A stretch of 64,000 nucleotides of DNA. Origin: Anaerolineae bacterium. GTDB taxonomy: Bacteria; Chloroflexota; Anaerolineae; Aggregatilineales; Aggregatilineaceae. The first letter of the stretch is position 1, and each line of letters starts with the position of its first letter. The position numbers were made by a program, and so were the translations under genes. The notes under the pieces were generated by a model, which was not told the origin of the DNA, searched no databases, and was given only the letters and a program-made list of their open reading frames with translations. The stretch is from positions 248,001 through 312,000 of the forward strand of contig JAOSJP010000034.1 of NCBI GenBank assembly GCA_027494015.1, given 5' to 3'. Shown here piece after piece: positions 26,122-35,713 of this stretch.

Positions 26122-27729
26122 TTACGGGGCAGGCGCGAAGGCAGACGCGAACAGCGCCGCCCCGTCCAGCCCGGCCACGGTCAGGAAGCCGCTGCCGAAG
26201 CCGACAGACTCGTCGGCCCCCACTGCCAGCCAGCGCGCCGCCGATGTCCCCTGGACTCCACCATCGTACAGGCTGAGTTGGGCGATCAGCCGCCCGTCCT
26301 CCGTGTCGAAGGCCAGAAGCTGCCCGTCGGTGCTCAGCGCGTAGAGCAGCGCCCCGCCCCCAATGCCCAACAGCGGCGGGCGGAGGTGGCTGCCCGGCAT
26401 GAAGGCGATCCAGCGGGCGGTCCCGTCCGGCCCCCAGGCGTACAGGGCGCGACCTTCGCCATTGTAGGCGTAGAGCGTCCCGTCCGGGCCGGTCACCAGC
26501 TCCGCCCCGGCGCCGAAGACACGCTCCGTCTCAAGCGCCGTGCTCCAGGCCAGGGCTGCGTCGAGCCGCTCGACGGCTTTCCCTGCCAGCACCCAGAACG
26601 CGCCCCCCGCCGCCGCAATCGGCACGGGCAGCGCCTCGAACGCGCGCCGGACGAGCACCGCGCCCGCGCTGTTCACGACACTCAGCGCGTTGTCCGGCGT
26701 GGCGACTGCCAGCCGGTCGCCGCTGACCGCCCAGCGAACAGCCCGTTCGCCCAGCGGCCCGGTCTCCCAGAGGGGCGCGCCGTCCGGCGTGAAGGCGACC
26801 AGCCGCCCCGCATCCGTCATGAAGACAACCGCCCCACCCAACAGAACCGGCGGCGCCAGACTCTTGGGCGGCGCCCACAGCGCGCTCAGCCGCCCACCAG
26901 CCAGCACGATAGCCTGGTCGGCTGAGGTAGCCACCAGCACGCGACCGTCGGGCAAGGCCAGCAGGCCCGTCACGCTGCCCAACGTGTCAAACTGCCAGAT
27001 CGCCGCCCCACTCGCCGTGACGGCCTGCACATGGGCGCTGCTGACTACCACATAGGTTCCGTCCTCCAGCGGCAGCGGGGGGAGCGTCATCCGGTCAGCC
27101 AACGTGAAATGCCAGCGATAGGCGGGGTGCACCCACAGGTTCGCCAGGAAGGTGAAGTCCAGCGGGTGCAGCCAGCCCAGTTCCAGCGGGTTCTGCGCCG
27201 TATAGCCCGGCCCGCCCTCATGACGGTAGCGCGTGCGCACCTCGTAATGCAGGTGAGGCCGCCCGCGCGACGGAAAGCCGATAGCCCCCACAACGTCGCC
27301 GCGCTCTACGCACTGGCCCATCTGCGGGAAGACATGCCCGTTCAGCTCCTCCATGTGCCCATAGAGCGTGTTGACCAGCGTGCCGTCCGGCAGCGTGTGC
27401 TGGACAACGACCACGCCCTTTTCGGTGTCCCAGCCCTCTGGGTCGCTGAAGGTCACCTGGCCGCGCGCCGCCGCGTGCACCGGCTCGCCAAGCTGCTCGA
27501 AGGCAATATCCATGCCGGTGTGCAGCCCGCCGAACCGCGCGCGGTAGATGGCGAAATCGGTGCGCTCACCGTCCACATCGGGCACCGGCAGGTCGAAGCC
27601 ATCCACGTAGCCGCACGGAGCAACGTCCGGCTGGGCCAGCGCAGCGGATGGGGCAGCGCGATCAAGGGAGTTGGCGGGCCAGGCCAGCCCGGCGAGGAAG
27701 AGAAGGGTCGTTATGCTTCGCCAGATCAT
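26122..27729 (-). CDS. Secreted M23 peptidase fused to a PQQ-type beta-propeller
   Basis: 535 residues with an N-terminal signal peptide. An M23 domain (about 50-190) has zinc ligands HxxxD in 'GLHTGMDIAF' and HxH in 'RPHLHYEVR'. It is followed from about residue 215 by repeated blades ('VQAVTASGAAIWQFDTLGS', 'LVAFTPDGAPLWETG', 'LYAWGPDGTARWIAF') typical of PQQ-like propellers. M23 enzymes cut peptidoglycan cross-bridges; the propeller may bind a partner or substrate. The pairing of the two domains is unusual. It converges on the Nif3-like gene with 6 bp between. Confidence 0.85.
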   Translation of the reverse strand: MIWRSITTLLFLAGLAWPANSLDRAAPSAALAQPDVAPCGYVDGFDLPVPDVDGERTDFAIYRARFGGLHTGMDIAFEQLGEPVHAAARGQVTFSDPEGWDTEKGVVVVQHTLPDGTLVNTLYGHMEELNGHVFPQMGQCVERGDVVGAIGFPSRGRPHLHYEVRTRYRHEGGPGYTAQNPLELGWLHPLDFTFLANLWVHPAYRWHFTLADRMTLPPLPLEDGTYVVVSSAHVQAVTASGAAIWQFDTLGSVTGLLALPDGRVLVATSADQAIVLAGGRLSALWAPPKSLAPPVLLGGAVVFMTDAGRLVAFTPDGAPLWETGPLGERAVRWAVSGDRLAVATPDNALSVVNSAGAVLVRRAFEALPVPIAAAGGAFWVLAGKAVERLDAALAWSTALETERVFGAGAELVTGPDGTLYAYNGEGRALYAWGPDGTARWIAFMPGSHLRPPLLGIGGGALLYALSTDGQLLAFDTEDGRLIAQLSLYDGGVQGTSAARWLAVGADESVGFGSGFLTVAGLDGAALFASAFAPAP

Positions 27730-27815
27730 GTCACGAACGAAGGATCACACTCCTGACTGCGACGGATGGCACCCGACAGATTGTACTGACGGGCGGTGCA
27801 TCTGGCGAAAAGCGA

Positions 27816-28026
27816 GGGTGCAAGCAAAGGTTGACAGTGACTTGCTGGGCGCAGAACATTTACCTCACCCCCAGCCTCGCTACGCTCGGCTTGCCCCCTC
27901 TCCATGCATGGAGAGGGGGTGGCGAGGCACGTTAGCGCCGAGTGGGGGTGAGGTAAACCAGGGCGCTGCTCTGCTAACCCTGGGCGCGCGAGAAGACTTC
28001 CGAAGTTTTGAAAACTTCGGAAGTCT
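27816..28026 (+). repeat. MITE-like element, copy 3, with an ACTTCCGAAGT palindrome at its right end
   Basis: GGGTGCAAGCAAAGG start, CCTCACCCCC...GTGGGGGTGAGG arms, and a CCCCCTCTCC-ATGCAT-GGAGAGGGGG hairpin. The right end after GGGCGCTGCTCTGC is replaced by a 33-bp palindrome (27994-28026) of AGACTTCCGAAGT type. This fills nearly all of the gap 27730-28037. Confidence 0.85.
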
Positions 28027-28037
28027 ATCGCGGCCCG

Positions 28038-29360
28038 TCAGCCCTTCAGCCCCGTCGTGGCGATGCCTTCGGTGAACTGGCGCTGGGCGATCAGGTAGAT
28101 GATCAGCACCGGCACCAGCGTGATCACCGAGGCGGCCATCAGCAGGTTGATGTCCGAGCCAGCCTCAGTAGTGAAGGCGTACAGCCCATAGGAGATGGGC
28201 CGCCACTTGTCGCTGAACGTCACCAGCAGCGGCCATTCGAGGGCGTTCCACGTGCCGATGAAAGTGAAGATGATCGTGGTCACGATGGCCGCTTTGGAGA
28301 TGGGCACCACCACCGTGAACAGATAGCGCAGATGCCCGGCCCCGTCAATGCGGGCGGCGTCCCACAGGTCTTCGGGAATCTGCCGGAAGAACTGGCGCAG
28401 CAGGAAGATGCTGAACGTGCTCGCCAGGAAGGGCACCACCAGCGCCGGCCAACTATCCATCCAGCGCCAGGTGATCGGCCCGTCCACCGTGAAAAAGCTC
28501 CCCAGGCCGAGGAAGTTCTCTAATCCCACTTTGTCGAGCACCTCGTAGATCGGCTCGGCAATCGCCTGGCGCGCCTCGGTGATGCCCCAGGCGTCCTGCT
28601 TGGCAGGGAAGTCCTTGCTGAAGAACACGTCAATGTTCTTCACCATGTTGCGGTTGGGGATGAGCACGACCATCGTGGGGATGAAGATCGTCGCCAGGAA
28701 GATGCTGAACAGCAGGTTGCTGCCCGGAAACTCGATGCGCGCGAAGGCGTAGGCGGCCAGAATGGAGGTCACCGTCTGGCCGACGATGGTCAGGATGGCC
28801 ACTTTGATGCTGTTGAAGAAATAGCGCGAGAAATTGGACTCGTTCCACGCCTCAATGTAGTGCGCTGCGCCGCCCACCACCACGTAGTCCTGGTGCACCT
28901 CAAAGAGCTTGTTGAGCAGCGGCAGGTCAATGTCCAGGCGCAGCGACGCATAGCCGATGCGCTGCGTGCGCAGGTACCCGTCGAGCGTCAGATCGCGCTT
29001 GAGCTTGCTGTCCTCGATTTGCGTGCGCACATCGGCCAGGTAGGGCGGCACCTTGCCGGAGTCCAGCACATCCTGCATGGTGCGCCCCAGGTCCGCCTCT
29101 TCGATGGTCGTGACCGAGATGAACTGCTGCGAGGGAATCAGCTTCCCGCGCACGATGTCTCCCTGCTTCTGCAGCGACGTGCTGACCATCCACAGGAAGG
29201 GCATGACGAAGAGGATCGCGCCCAGCGTCAGCATGATATAGACGAAGAGGCGAAAGAAGTTGATGCGCAGCCCCAGCCGCCGCAGCGGAGCCATCGCCGC
29301 TGCCTCGACTGGCGGCGGAACCTTGAGTGATCGCGCGCCGGTTCTGGTGGTGCTAGCCAT
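28038..29360 (-). CDS. Sugar ABC-transporter permease, MalG-like with a large insert
   Basis: 440 residues against about 280 for normal members. The first helix (about 33-55) and the motif 'FMWMVSTSLQ' are followed by an extra hydrophilic segment of about 100 residues before the second helix; another insert of about 60 residues ('NIDVFFSKDFPAKQDAW...') sits before the EAA loop 'LWDAARIDGAGHLRYLFTVVVPISKAA'. Both inserts should lie outside the membrane. It overlaps the MalF-like gene by 8 bp. No sugar-binding protein or ATPase gene is adjacent. A palindrome just downstream may act as a terminator. Confidence 0.88.
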   Translation of the reverse strand: MASTTRTGARSLKVPPPVEAAAMAPLRRLGLRINFFRLFVYIMLTLGAILFVMPFLWMVSTSLQKQGDIVRGKLIPSQQFISVTTIEEADLGRTMQDVLDSGKVPPYLADVRTQIEDSKLKRDLTLDGYLRTQRIGYASLRLDIDLPLLNKLFEVHQDYVVVGGAAHYIEAWNESNFSRYFFNSIKVAILTIVGQTVTSILAAYAFARIEFPGSNLLFSIFLATIFIPTMVVLIPNRNMVKNIDVFFSKDFPAKQDAWGITEARQAIAEPIYEVLDKVGLENFLGLGSFFTVDGPITWRWMDSWPALVVPFLASTFSIFLLRQFFRQIPEDLWDAARIDGAGHLRYLFTVVVPISKAAIVTTIIFTFIGTWNALEWPLLVTFSDKWRPISYGLYAFTTEAGSDINLLMAASVITLVPVLIIYLIAQRQFTEGIATTGLKG

Positions 29361-31860
29361 AGAATACCTGCTCCCTTGCCAGCCGGTTTTGCACCAGAGT
29401 GAGGATCAGAATCACGCCGAACAGGCTGAAAGCCAGCGCCGCCGCATAACCGGGATCGTTGGCGGCATAGAGCGCCTGAAAGATATGCACGCTCATCGTG
29501 TCAATCTCTTTGCCGGTCGCCTGTCCGCGCAGCACGTAGATGTGCGAGAAAGCCTTGAACGTGCCGATGATCGAGAGCATGGATAGGAAGAAGGTCGTCG
29601 GCGAGAGCAGCGGCAGGGTGATGTTGCGGAAGCGCGACCAGCGCCCGGCCCCATCCACTTCGGCGGCCTCGTAAAGCTCGCCGGGGATCGCCCCCAGCCC
29701 GGCCAGGAAGACGACCGAGTTGTAGCCGGCGAACACCCAGATGTTGTAGAGAATCACTGTCGTCAGGGCCAGGCTCGGCCCGGCCAGGCTCTCCGGGATG
29801 TGCAAGGGGTCGCCGCCCAACACCTGCTCGTAGAAGATGCGCACAATGCCCGCCGGCTCCTTGAGCCAGGTCAGCGGCCCCAGCCCAAAGATGCCGACCA
29901 CGCGGTTGGCCAGGGCTGTGGCATCCAGGCGGAAAATGACCAGAAAGACCGTCGAAGTGGCGACGCTGGGCGCAATGTAGGGCATGAAGTAGATCACACG
30001 GTAGAGCGATTTGCCTATCGAAATCTCGGAGAACAGCAGATAGGCCAGGAACAGCCCCAGCCCCAACTGCACCGGCACCGTGCCAATGGCGTACATGGCC
30101 GTGCGGTTCAGCGCGTCCATCGCTTCTTGCACCTCGCGCCCGCCCAGCGAGAGCGTGCGCGGCAGCTCGCCGATCAGCAGCCATCCGCCGACCATCATCA
30201 GCACAGCCAGCAGGATGGTCAGGCCGAAACCGAGCGGCGTCTCGCGGCGCTGCGCGCTCTGCCAGACCAGGTACGCCGCCCCGATCAGCAGCGCCCCGAT
30301 CGCGATGGAAAACACCTGGGGCCAGTACAGAAGCTGCGCTTTAATCACTTCGGGCCGGACTGTCGGGTGCGGCGTGCTGCCTGTGGCGAACTCATAGGCG
30401 CGCACGAACTGCTCTTGCGTCAGCGACCCCATACCCGCCGCCGTCTGCTGGCTCAGTTGCAGCGCGCTGACCAGGTAGAAGAACAGCGCGAAAATGGCCA
30501 CGCCCAGGAGCACGCGGCCCACGTGCAGCCAGCGATACAGACGCGGCTGTTCCTCATCATCCACACGGCGGCGGGTGTAGGTCATGGTGAGTATGGCAGC
30601 CAGCCCCCCCAGAATACCCAGCGCCGCCGTCATCTGCCTGCTGAGTGACTCGGTATAGCCCTCGGTGCGCACGACGGCCTCGCCCACATCCAGCGCCGAG
30701 TAGATGCTCACCTGGCGCACGGCCCGCGCCCCCTCAGTGACGAAGGGCACGAACAGCTTCTCGCCCTGGGCAATGCCGGTGAGCTGCCCCTCACCCACCG
30801 TGCCATCCGGCAGAATGACGCGCACCTTCTGGTTGTTGATGAAGGCCGCCTCCAGACGGGCGATGCGGTCTACGGATAGCTCGCCATAGGCGTCCGGTGC
30901 GAGCGGTGCCTGAATGGTCTGCCCCTTCACCGTGACCTCGACCATCACCGCGCCGGACTCGAACTCCAGGCCGCTGATGGCTGTGCTATCATCGGGCACT
31001 GCCACCACGCCCTGCGACACGCGCTGGTTGAAGACAAGCGCAGCGATCCGTTGCGCCTCGGCCACGTTCCCCTGAAGCTGGTCGGTCGTGTAGAGCGCCA
31101 GCAGCAGCGCCAGCAGGATATACAGCCCCATCAGCAGCGAGACGGTGACATAGCGCGCCATGCGGATTCGTGCCAGCCGCGTCAGCAGGCGATAGAACAA
31201 CGCGCCGAACGCCGCGACGAGCAGCAGCCAGCCCAGCGTGCCCAGCCCCAGTGCATCGTTCAGGCGCGGTCCGCCCACCCAGATCAGGCCCAGCCCCGCC
31301 AGGATCAGCCATAATACGGCTACCTGGCGTCCATCGCGGGCGGCGCGCCCTGGTTGGAAGGCGTCGGCGGTGTAGAAGCCTCCCACCGCGGTCAGCAGCA
31401 GCAGCGTGGGGAACCATCCATATCCGTCCAGGCCCGTCACCAGAATAAAAGCCAGCGCGATCAGCCCGGCCCCGGCCAGCAGGCCCGGCACCACAAAGGA
31501 CACCAGGCGGCCCCCATGCTCCCGCTGATAGCGGCGACCGTCGCACCAGGCGCGGTAGCCCATCCACAGAAAGATCAGGCTGAGCGCGAACAGCAGCACG
31601 TAGGTCAGGCTGCCGAGCGAGCGCACGTAGTTGGCCAGACCAACGTACTTGTTGGTGATCGGCGAGCCGGACTTGATGCTTTCATAGAAACCGGCCACGA
31701 CCGGCCACAGCCCAAACAGCACTGTGGCAAGCGTGGCTGGCAGGACAAAAAAATAGCCGGTCAGCGCCTCGCGGAATTTGCGACGGCGCTTCCCGGCAGC
31801 CAGTTCGTGCGTCACGGCGCTGGGTGACCTATCCTTGCTTCTCAACGACAGCGTGGTCAT
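29353..31860 (-). CDS. Giant MalF-like sugar ABC-transporter permease
   Basis: 835 residues; E. coli MalF has about 514 and most relatives about 300. A first helix at about 33-55 is MalF-like ('TGYFFVLPATLATVLFGLWPVVAGFYES'). Then an insertion of some 480 residues contains several extra helices and an outside domain rich in beta strands ('VMVEVTVKGQTIQAPLAPDAYG'). The permease core resumes at about residue 590 and ends with the EAA loop 'LYEAAEVDGAGRWSRFRNITLPLLSP'. It is the partner of the enlarged MalG. The insert might replace or dock a binding protein; this is inference. Confidence 0.85.
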   Translation of the reverse strand: MTTLSLRSKDRSPSAVTHELAAGKRRRKFREALTGYFFVLPATLATVLFGLWPVVAGFYESIKSGSPITNKYVGLANYVRSLGSLTYVLLFALSLIFLWMGYRAWCDGRRYQREHGGRLVSFVVPGLLAGAGLIALAFILVTGLDGYGWFPTLLLLTAVGGFYTADAFQPGRAARDGRQVAVLWLILAGLGLIWVGGPRLNDALGLGTLGWLLLVAAFGALFYRLLTRLARIRMARYVTVSLLMGLYILLALLLALYTTDQLQGNVAEAQRIAALVFNQRVSQGVVAVPDDSTAISGLEFESGAVMVEVTVKGQTIQAPLAPDAYGELSVDRIARLEAAFINNQKVRVILPDGTVGEGQLTGIAQGEKLFVPFVTEGARAVRQVSIYSALDVGEAVVRTEGYTESLSRQMTAALGILGGLAAILTMTYTRRRVDDEEQPRLYRWLHVGRVLLGVAIFALFFYLVSALQLSQQTAAGMGSLTQEQFVRAYEFATGSTPHPTVRPEVIKAQLLYWPQVFSIAIGALLIGAAYLVWQSAQRRETPLGFGLTILLAVLMMVGGWLLIGELPRTLSLGGREVQEAMDALNRTAMYAIGTVPVQLGLGLFLAYLLFSEISIGKSLYRVIYFMPYIAPSVATSTVFLVIFRLDATALANRVVGIFGLGPLTWLKEPAGIVRIFYEQVLGGDPLHIPESLAGPSLALTTVILYNIWVFAGYNSVVFLAGLGAIPGELYEAAEVDGAGRWSRFRNITLPLLSPTTFFLSMLSIIGTFKAFSHIYVLRGQATGKEIDTMSVHIFQALYAANDPGYAAALAFSLFGVILILTLVQNRLAREQVFYG

Positions 31861-31997
31861 GGCTGCTCCCTTGCCAGGTCGCCCGACAACACCGACCGGC
31901 GCTCAGGCACAGACCAGCGTGTGCCCTGGTGCCTGGTGACCCGTCCCTTCAGCATTTTACAGGAAGTGAAGCCAGGTGCAAAATCGCCGCGCGAGAT

Positions 31998-32132
31998 GGG
32001 TGCGTGCAATAGTTGACAGCGACTCGCTGGACGCGGGGATATGGACCTCACCCCCAGCCTCGCCGAGCGGGGGTGAGATCAACCAGGGCGCAGCAGAGCA
32101 GCGCCCCTACCTGACAGGATTTGCACGCACCC
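31998..32132 (+). repeat. MITE-like element, short copy 4 without the central hairpin
   Basis: 135 bp with GGGTGCGTGCAAT and TTGCACGCACCC ends intact. CCTCACCCCCAGCCTCG passes directly into CCGAGCGGGGGTGAG, so the middle hairpin is deleted. The gap 31861-32164 contains nothing else. Confidence 0.85.
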
Positions 32133-32164
32133 AATTGCCGGGCGAAATGAGCGCCCTGCACGTA

Positions 32165-33782
32165 TCACGGGCCGCAGCAGGGCTTCGAGATCAGATCGCG
32201 CCGCTGGTACAGAATCATTCCCGTTCCGTAGTAGTCAGTGGGGAAGACGCGCGCCTGGGCATAGAGCCGCTTGAAGGCCGGGTCGCGGGCCAGACCGTTG
32301 CGCACAAAGCTCTCCATCAGCACGATGTAGTCCGGCTCGTAGTCCAGGATGATCGCCGGAGGCACGGCGTAGTTCGCTCCCTCGGCCAGCAGACTCGCGT
32401 CCAGCGGGTAATAGGCCGACATCTCCGGCGTGACCAGGCCAACTGTGTCGAGAATGTGCGCCCGGCTGTAGTAACCTACCGCGCCAATATCGCCCGCCGC
32501 GACAACCGTCGTCTCGCTGACACCATAGTCGCTGCGCAGGATGTCGCCCATGCGGCGGTAATTCAGCTCGATCTTGTGCCAGGCCATCTCTGGCGCGGGC
32601 CGGTCGGTGCCGTGATCGGGGTGCAGCACCCAGGCGTTGAGCGACAGCGCGACGAACAGCGCCCCCAGAGGCGCGGTCGCGGTCAGCGCCAGACGCGGGC
32701 GCCGCACTGCTTCGGCCAGCGCGCCAGCCAGCGCCCACACTCCCAGGACAATCGCCACAAAGTAGGGCGGCAGCAGGGGAGCCAGATACCAGCGGAAGAT
32801 GAGCGGGTTCATGGCGCTGAAGACGGCGACGTACAGCCAGGGGTAGAGCAGGAAGGGCAGCGCGCGCGGCTGGCGCTTGACGACGTACAACGTCCCGACG
32901 GCAGCCAGCGCCGGATAGAGCACAATCCCAACGGCGATGCCCGGCACGCCGAACGCCTTGTTCTCGAAGAACGGCGTGGCCATCTGCTGGAAGAGACGCA
33001 CAAGCGCCTGAAAGTCGTCCACGATGTAGGCGACGCGCTTGGCGCTCAGCGAGCGCGAGAGCAGCGTGCCGAAGTAGGCCGCGCTGAACAGGTACCAGGG
33101 AGCCAGCGTCGCCAGAAAAACCGACCCAACTCCGCCAGGGCACCCGCGCCCATCCGCGCCCCGCCCGCCACGCAACAAGCAGTTGGTGGGCAAGGAGCGG
33201 CCCGACCCATAGGAGCGTGTCCACGCGCGTCAGCACACCCAGCGCGGCCAGGAAGGCCATCCAGCGCTCGCGGCCCGCGACGTAGGCAAACGCCGCCGCC
33301 ACCATCCACAGAATCGCCACGCTGGTCTCCATGCCCCCGACGGCGAACGTCACGCTGACCGGGTTGATCGCCCACAACGCGCCGACGATCACGCCCGGCA
33401 CCGCATGGCCTGCCAGTCGCCGCACCAGCAGCGCCAGCAGCACGGCGCTCAGCGCGTCGGCGGCGGCGCTGGCGATCAGGGCGAACCAGGGGTAGTCGTC
33501 GCTGCCAGTGAGCCAGCCGGCGCCGGCCATCAGCAGCGTGAACAAGGGGGTTGTGGTGCCCAGCGTGCGCGTGCCAGGGTTATAGACAAAGCCGTGCCCT
33601 TCGACGATATTGCGGCTGTAGCGGAAGGTGATGAAGGCATCGTCCACTGTGCGCGGGCCGGGCAGCAGCCGTGCCCCGGCGGTCAGCAGGACGATCAGGA
33701 TCAGCGCAGCGGAGAAAGCTCGTGCGGGCACAATCGAGCGCGAGGAGATCTGCCCGGCGGATGGAATGGACTGAGTGGTCAC
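32165..33782 (-). pseudogene. GT-C integral-membrane glycosyltransferase gene with a single-base frameshift
   Basis: Starts at a GTG at 33782 with AGGAAGG upstream. The first frame gives a signal-like helix, then 'TVDDAFITFRYSRNIVEGHGFVYNPG', the DD motif and loop of GT-C transferases related to ArnT/AftB. At the T5 run (A5 at 33116-33120 on the plus strand) the frame breaks; adding one T continues as 'WVGFFLATLAPWYLFSAAYFGTLL' to a normal end at 32165, about 540 residues with ten or more helices. Such enzymes move sugars from polyprenyl-phosphate to outside acceptors. Acceptor unknown. Sequence error is likely because both halves are well kept. Confidence 0.8.
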
Positions 33783-33931
33783 AGGCCGGCCTTCCTGGTG
33801 CAAGAATGGAACACGCCGCATGGGGCGCAGCGGAGCAGCGCCTCCGTAGGGGCGCATGGCAATACGCCCCTCCTTCCCCCTCACCAGATGCGTGGCTGAT
33901 CGCCCCGGCGCGCATCCCTCGCGCCAGCGGC

Positions 33932-34645
33932 TCAGTAGCCCGCCGTGCCGCCCGGCTGCGCGGCGCTGCCCTGCGCCTCGGCGACGATGCGCGCGCCGCT
34001 GCTCGTCCCAATGCGCGTCGCGCCCGCCTGGACCAGCGCCAGAGCGTCGGCATAGGAGCGCACGCCGCCCGACGCCTTGACGCCCATCGCCGGCCCGACA
34101 GTGCGGCGCATCAGGGCGATGTCGTGCGCGGTCGCACCGCCCGGCCCGAACCCCGTCGAGGTCTTGACGAAGTCGGCCCCGGCCTCCTGCGCGATGCGGC
34201 AGGCGGCGATCTTCTCGTCGTCGGTGAGCAGCCCCGTCTCCAGGATCACTTTGCAGATGCCACCATGCGCGCGCACGGCGGCGACGACCGCCGCGATGTC
34301 GCGGTGCACCAGGTCGAAATCGCCGGATTTCAGCGCGCCGACATTCAGCACCATATCAATATCATGCGCACCGTTGATCAGCGCCCGCTCCGCCTCAAAA
34401 GCCTTGACTTCAGGCATTGTCGCGCCCAGCGGGAAGCCAGCCACCGTGCAGACCACCACGCCCTCGGCGTCGGCCAGCAGTTGCGCCGCCAGCGCCACCC
34501 AGGACGGGTTCACCGCTGCCGAGGCGAAGCGATGCGCCCGCGCTTCCTGGCACAGCGCGACAATCTGATCGTGCGTGACTTCCGGCTTGAGCAGCGTGGA
34601 ATCGATCATGCGCGCAAGCTCGGCTGCGCTGAGTGAGTGAGACAC
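33932..34645 (-). CDS. deoC: Deoxyribose-phosphate aldolase
   Basis: 237 residues, TIM barrel. The Schiff-base Lys is in '[11 protein letters not shown]', the second active Lys in 'GVKASGGVR', and the Asp in '[12 protein letters not shown]'. It cleaves 2-deoxyribose-5-phosphate to acetaldehyde and glyceraldehyde-3-phosphate in nucleoside salvage. A GTG start at 34645 with AAGGAG seven bases upstream fits better than the ATG at 34675. It is a single gene after the GT-C gene; deoxynucleoside kinases for the salvage pathway are at 58.8-60.5 kb. Confidence 0.94.
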   Translation of the reverse strand: MSHSLSAAELARMIDSTLLKPEVTHDQIVALCQEARAHRFASAAVNPSWVALAAQLLADAEGVVVCTVAGFPLGATMPEVKAFEAERALINGAHDIDMVLNVGALKSGDFDLVHRDIAAVVAAVRAHGGICKVILETGLLTDDEKIAACRIAQEAGADFVKTSTGFGPGGATAHDIALMRRTVGPAMGVKASGGVRSYADALALVQAGATRIGTSSGARIVAEAQGSAAQPGGTAGY

Positions 34646-34715
34646 CGGCAAGCTCCTTCTCGTGGCAGGCACCAATCGGGCACAGCGCGATTATACCACG
34701 CGGTTCCCCCGCAAC

Positions 34716-34775
34716 GGGCGCGCGCAAAACCCGTCAGGTAGGGGCGCTGCTCTGCTGCGCCCATGTGCACCAACT
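34716..34775 (-). repeat. MITE-like element, partial end (copy 5)
   Basis: Only the GGGCGCGCGCAAAACCCGTCAGG end and the GGGCGCTGCTCTGCTGCGCCC hairpin remain. It lies just upstream of deoC. The next 150 bp hold a separate GC-rich segment with AATCCCCCTCTC/GAGAGGGGGA arms and no gene. Confidence 0.6.
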
Positions 34776-34922
34776 TAAGCCTGGCTGCACACGCCTCTCC
34801 CCTCAATCCCCCTCTCCAGCCGAGCTAGAGAGGGGGACTTTGATCGCCAGAGGGGGGGTTTTCCCAATCCCCCTGACTTGGCCGGGGAGTGGGGCCAACC
34901 GTTGCGCGCACCCCGCCCCAAA

Positions 34923-35117
34923 GGGTGCGCCCAAAACCTGTCAGGTGACATGGGGCGCTGCTCTGCTGCGCCCCGCTTTACCTCACCCCCGCTCGGCGCT
35001 GACGCGCCTCGCCGCCCCCTCTCCGTCAACGGAGAGGGGGCAAGCCGAGCGTAGCGAGGCTGGGGGTGAGGTCAATCCCCCGCGTCAGGCAAGTCGCTGA
35101 CAACCTTTGCACGCCCC
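34923..35117 (-). repeat. MITE-like element, copy 6 of the 35-kb cluster
   Basis: 195 bp, from GGGTGCGCCCAAAACCTGTCAGG to CTGACAACCTTTGCACGCCC, with full central hairpin CCCCCTCTCC-GTCAAC-GGAGAGGGGG. First of four head-to-tail copies. Confidence 0.88.
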
Positions 35118-35127
35118 CGCCCCCAAC

Positions 35128-35507
35128 GGGCGCGCGCAAAACCCGTCAGGTAGGGGCGCTGCTCTGCTGCGCCCCGCTGTAGGGTTACACCACCAAGACA
35201 CGTCGCAGGGTTATACCAACCCAACACGGGACAGCAACCGTCCAGCGTGCCCTGCGGGCACTCGCGAAGCCAGCGCCAGCGACTGACGCGGCGAGCACCC
35301 GCTGACGATTCCGTCCCGGTGGACGGTAGCCCTGCGGCGTCCGACCCTACAGCGGGTAACACTCTGCTGCGCCCCTTCTACCCTCGGCGCTGACGCGCCT
35401 CGCCGCCCCTCTCCGTCAACGGAGAGGGGGCAAGCCAGCGTAGCGAGGCTGGGGGTGAGGTCAATCCCCGCGTCAAGCAAGTCGCTGACAACCTTTGCGC
35501 GCAACCC
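35128..35507 (-). repeat. MITE-like element, copy 7, interrupted by a nested element
   Basis: Ends GGGCGCGCGCAAAACCCG and CTGACAACCTTTGCGCGC. A 178-bp sequence is inserted in its GCTGCGCCCC hairpin at 35176-35353. Part of the CCTCACCCCC arm is lost next to the insert. Confidence 0.82.
35176..35353. repeat. Nested small element with 10-bp inverted ends
   Basis: Bounded by GCTGTAGGGT and its exact complement ACCCTACAGC. The interior is not related to the host repeat and codes for nothing evident. It carries AGGGTTATACC near the left end, a motif also used as an end by the insert at 41502-41578. Confidence 0.6.
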
Positions 35508-35516
35508 GCCCCCAAT

Positions 35517-35703
35517 GGGTGCATGCAAAACCCGTCAGGTAGGGGCGCTGCTCTGCTGCACCCCCTTTACCTCCCCCCGCTCGGCGCTGACGCGCCTCGC
35601 CGCCCTCTCCGTCAACGGAGAGGGGCAAGCCGAGCGTAGCGAGGCTGGGGGTGAGGTCAATCCCCCGCGTCAAGCAAGTCGCTGTCAACCTTTGCGCGCA
35701 CTC
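35517..35703 (-). repeat. MITE-like element, copy 8
   Basis: 187 bp, GGGTGCATGCAAAACCCG to CTGTCAACCTTTGCGCGC, complete central hairpin. About 10 bp of CCGCCCCCAAT-type spacer separates it from its neighbours. Confidence 0.88.
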
Positions 35704-35713
35704 CGCCCCCAAT

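Noticed and set aside
32235..33884. Single 549-residue frame for the membrane glycosyltransferase
   Set aside because: After about 33116 it reads antisensical residues; membrane helices continue in the frame ending at 32165.
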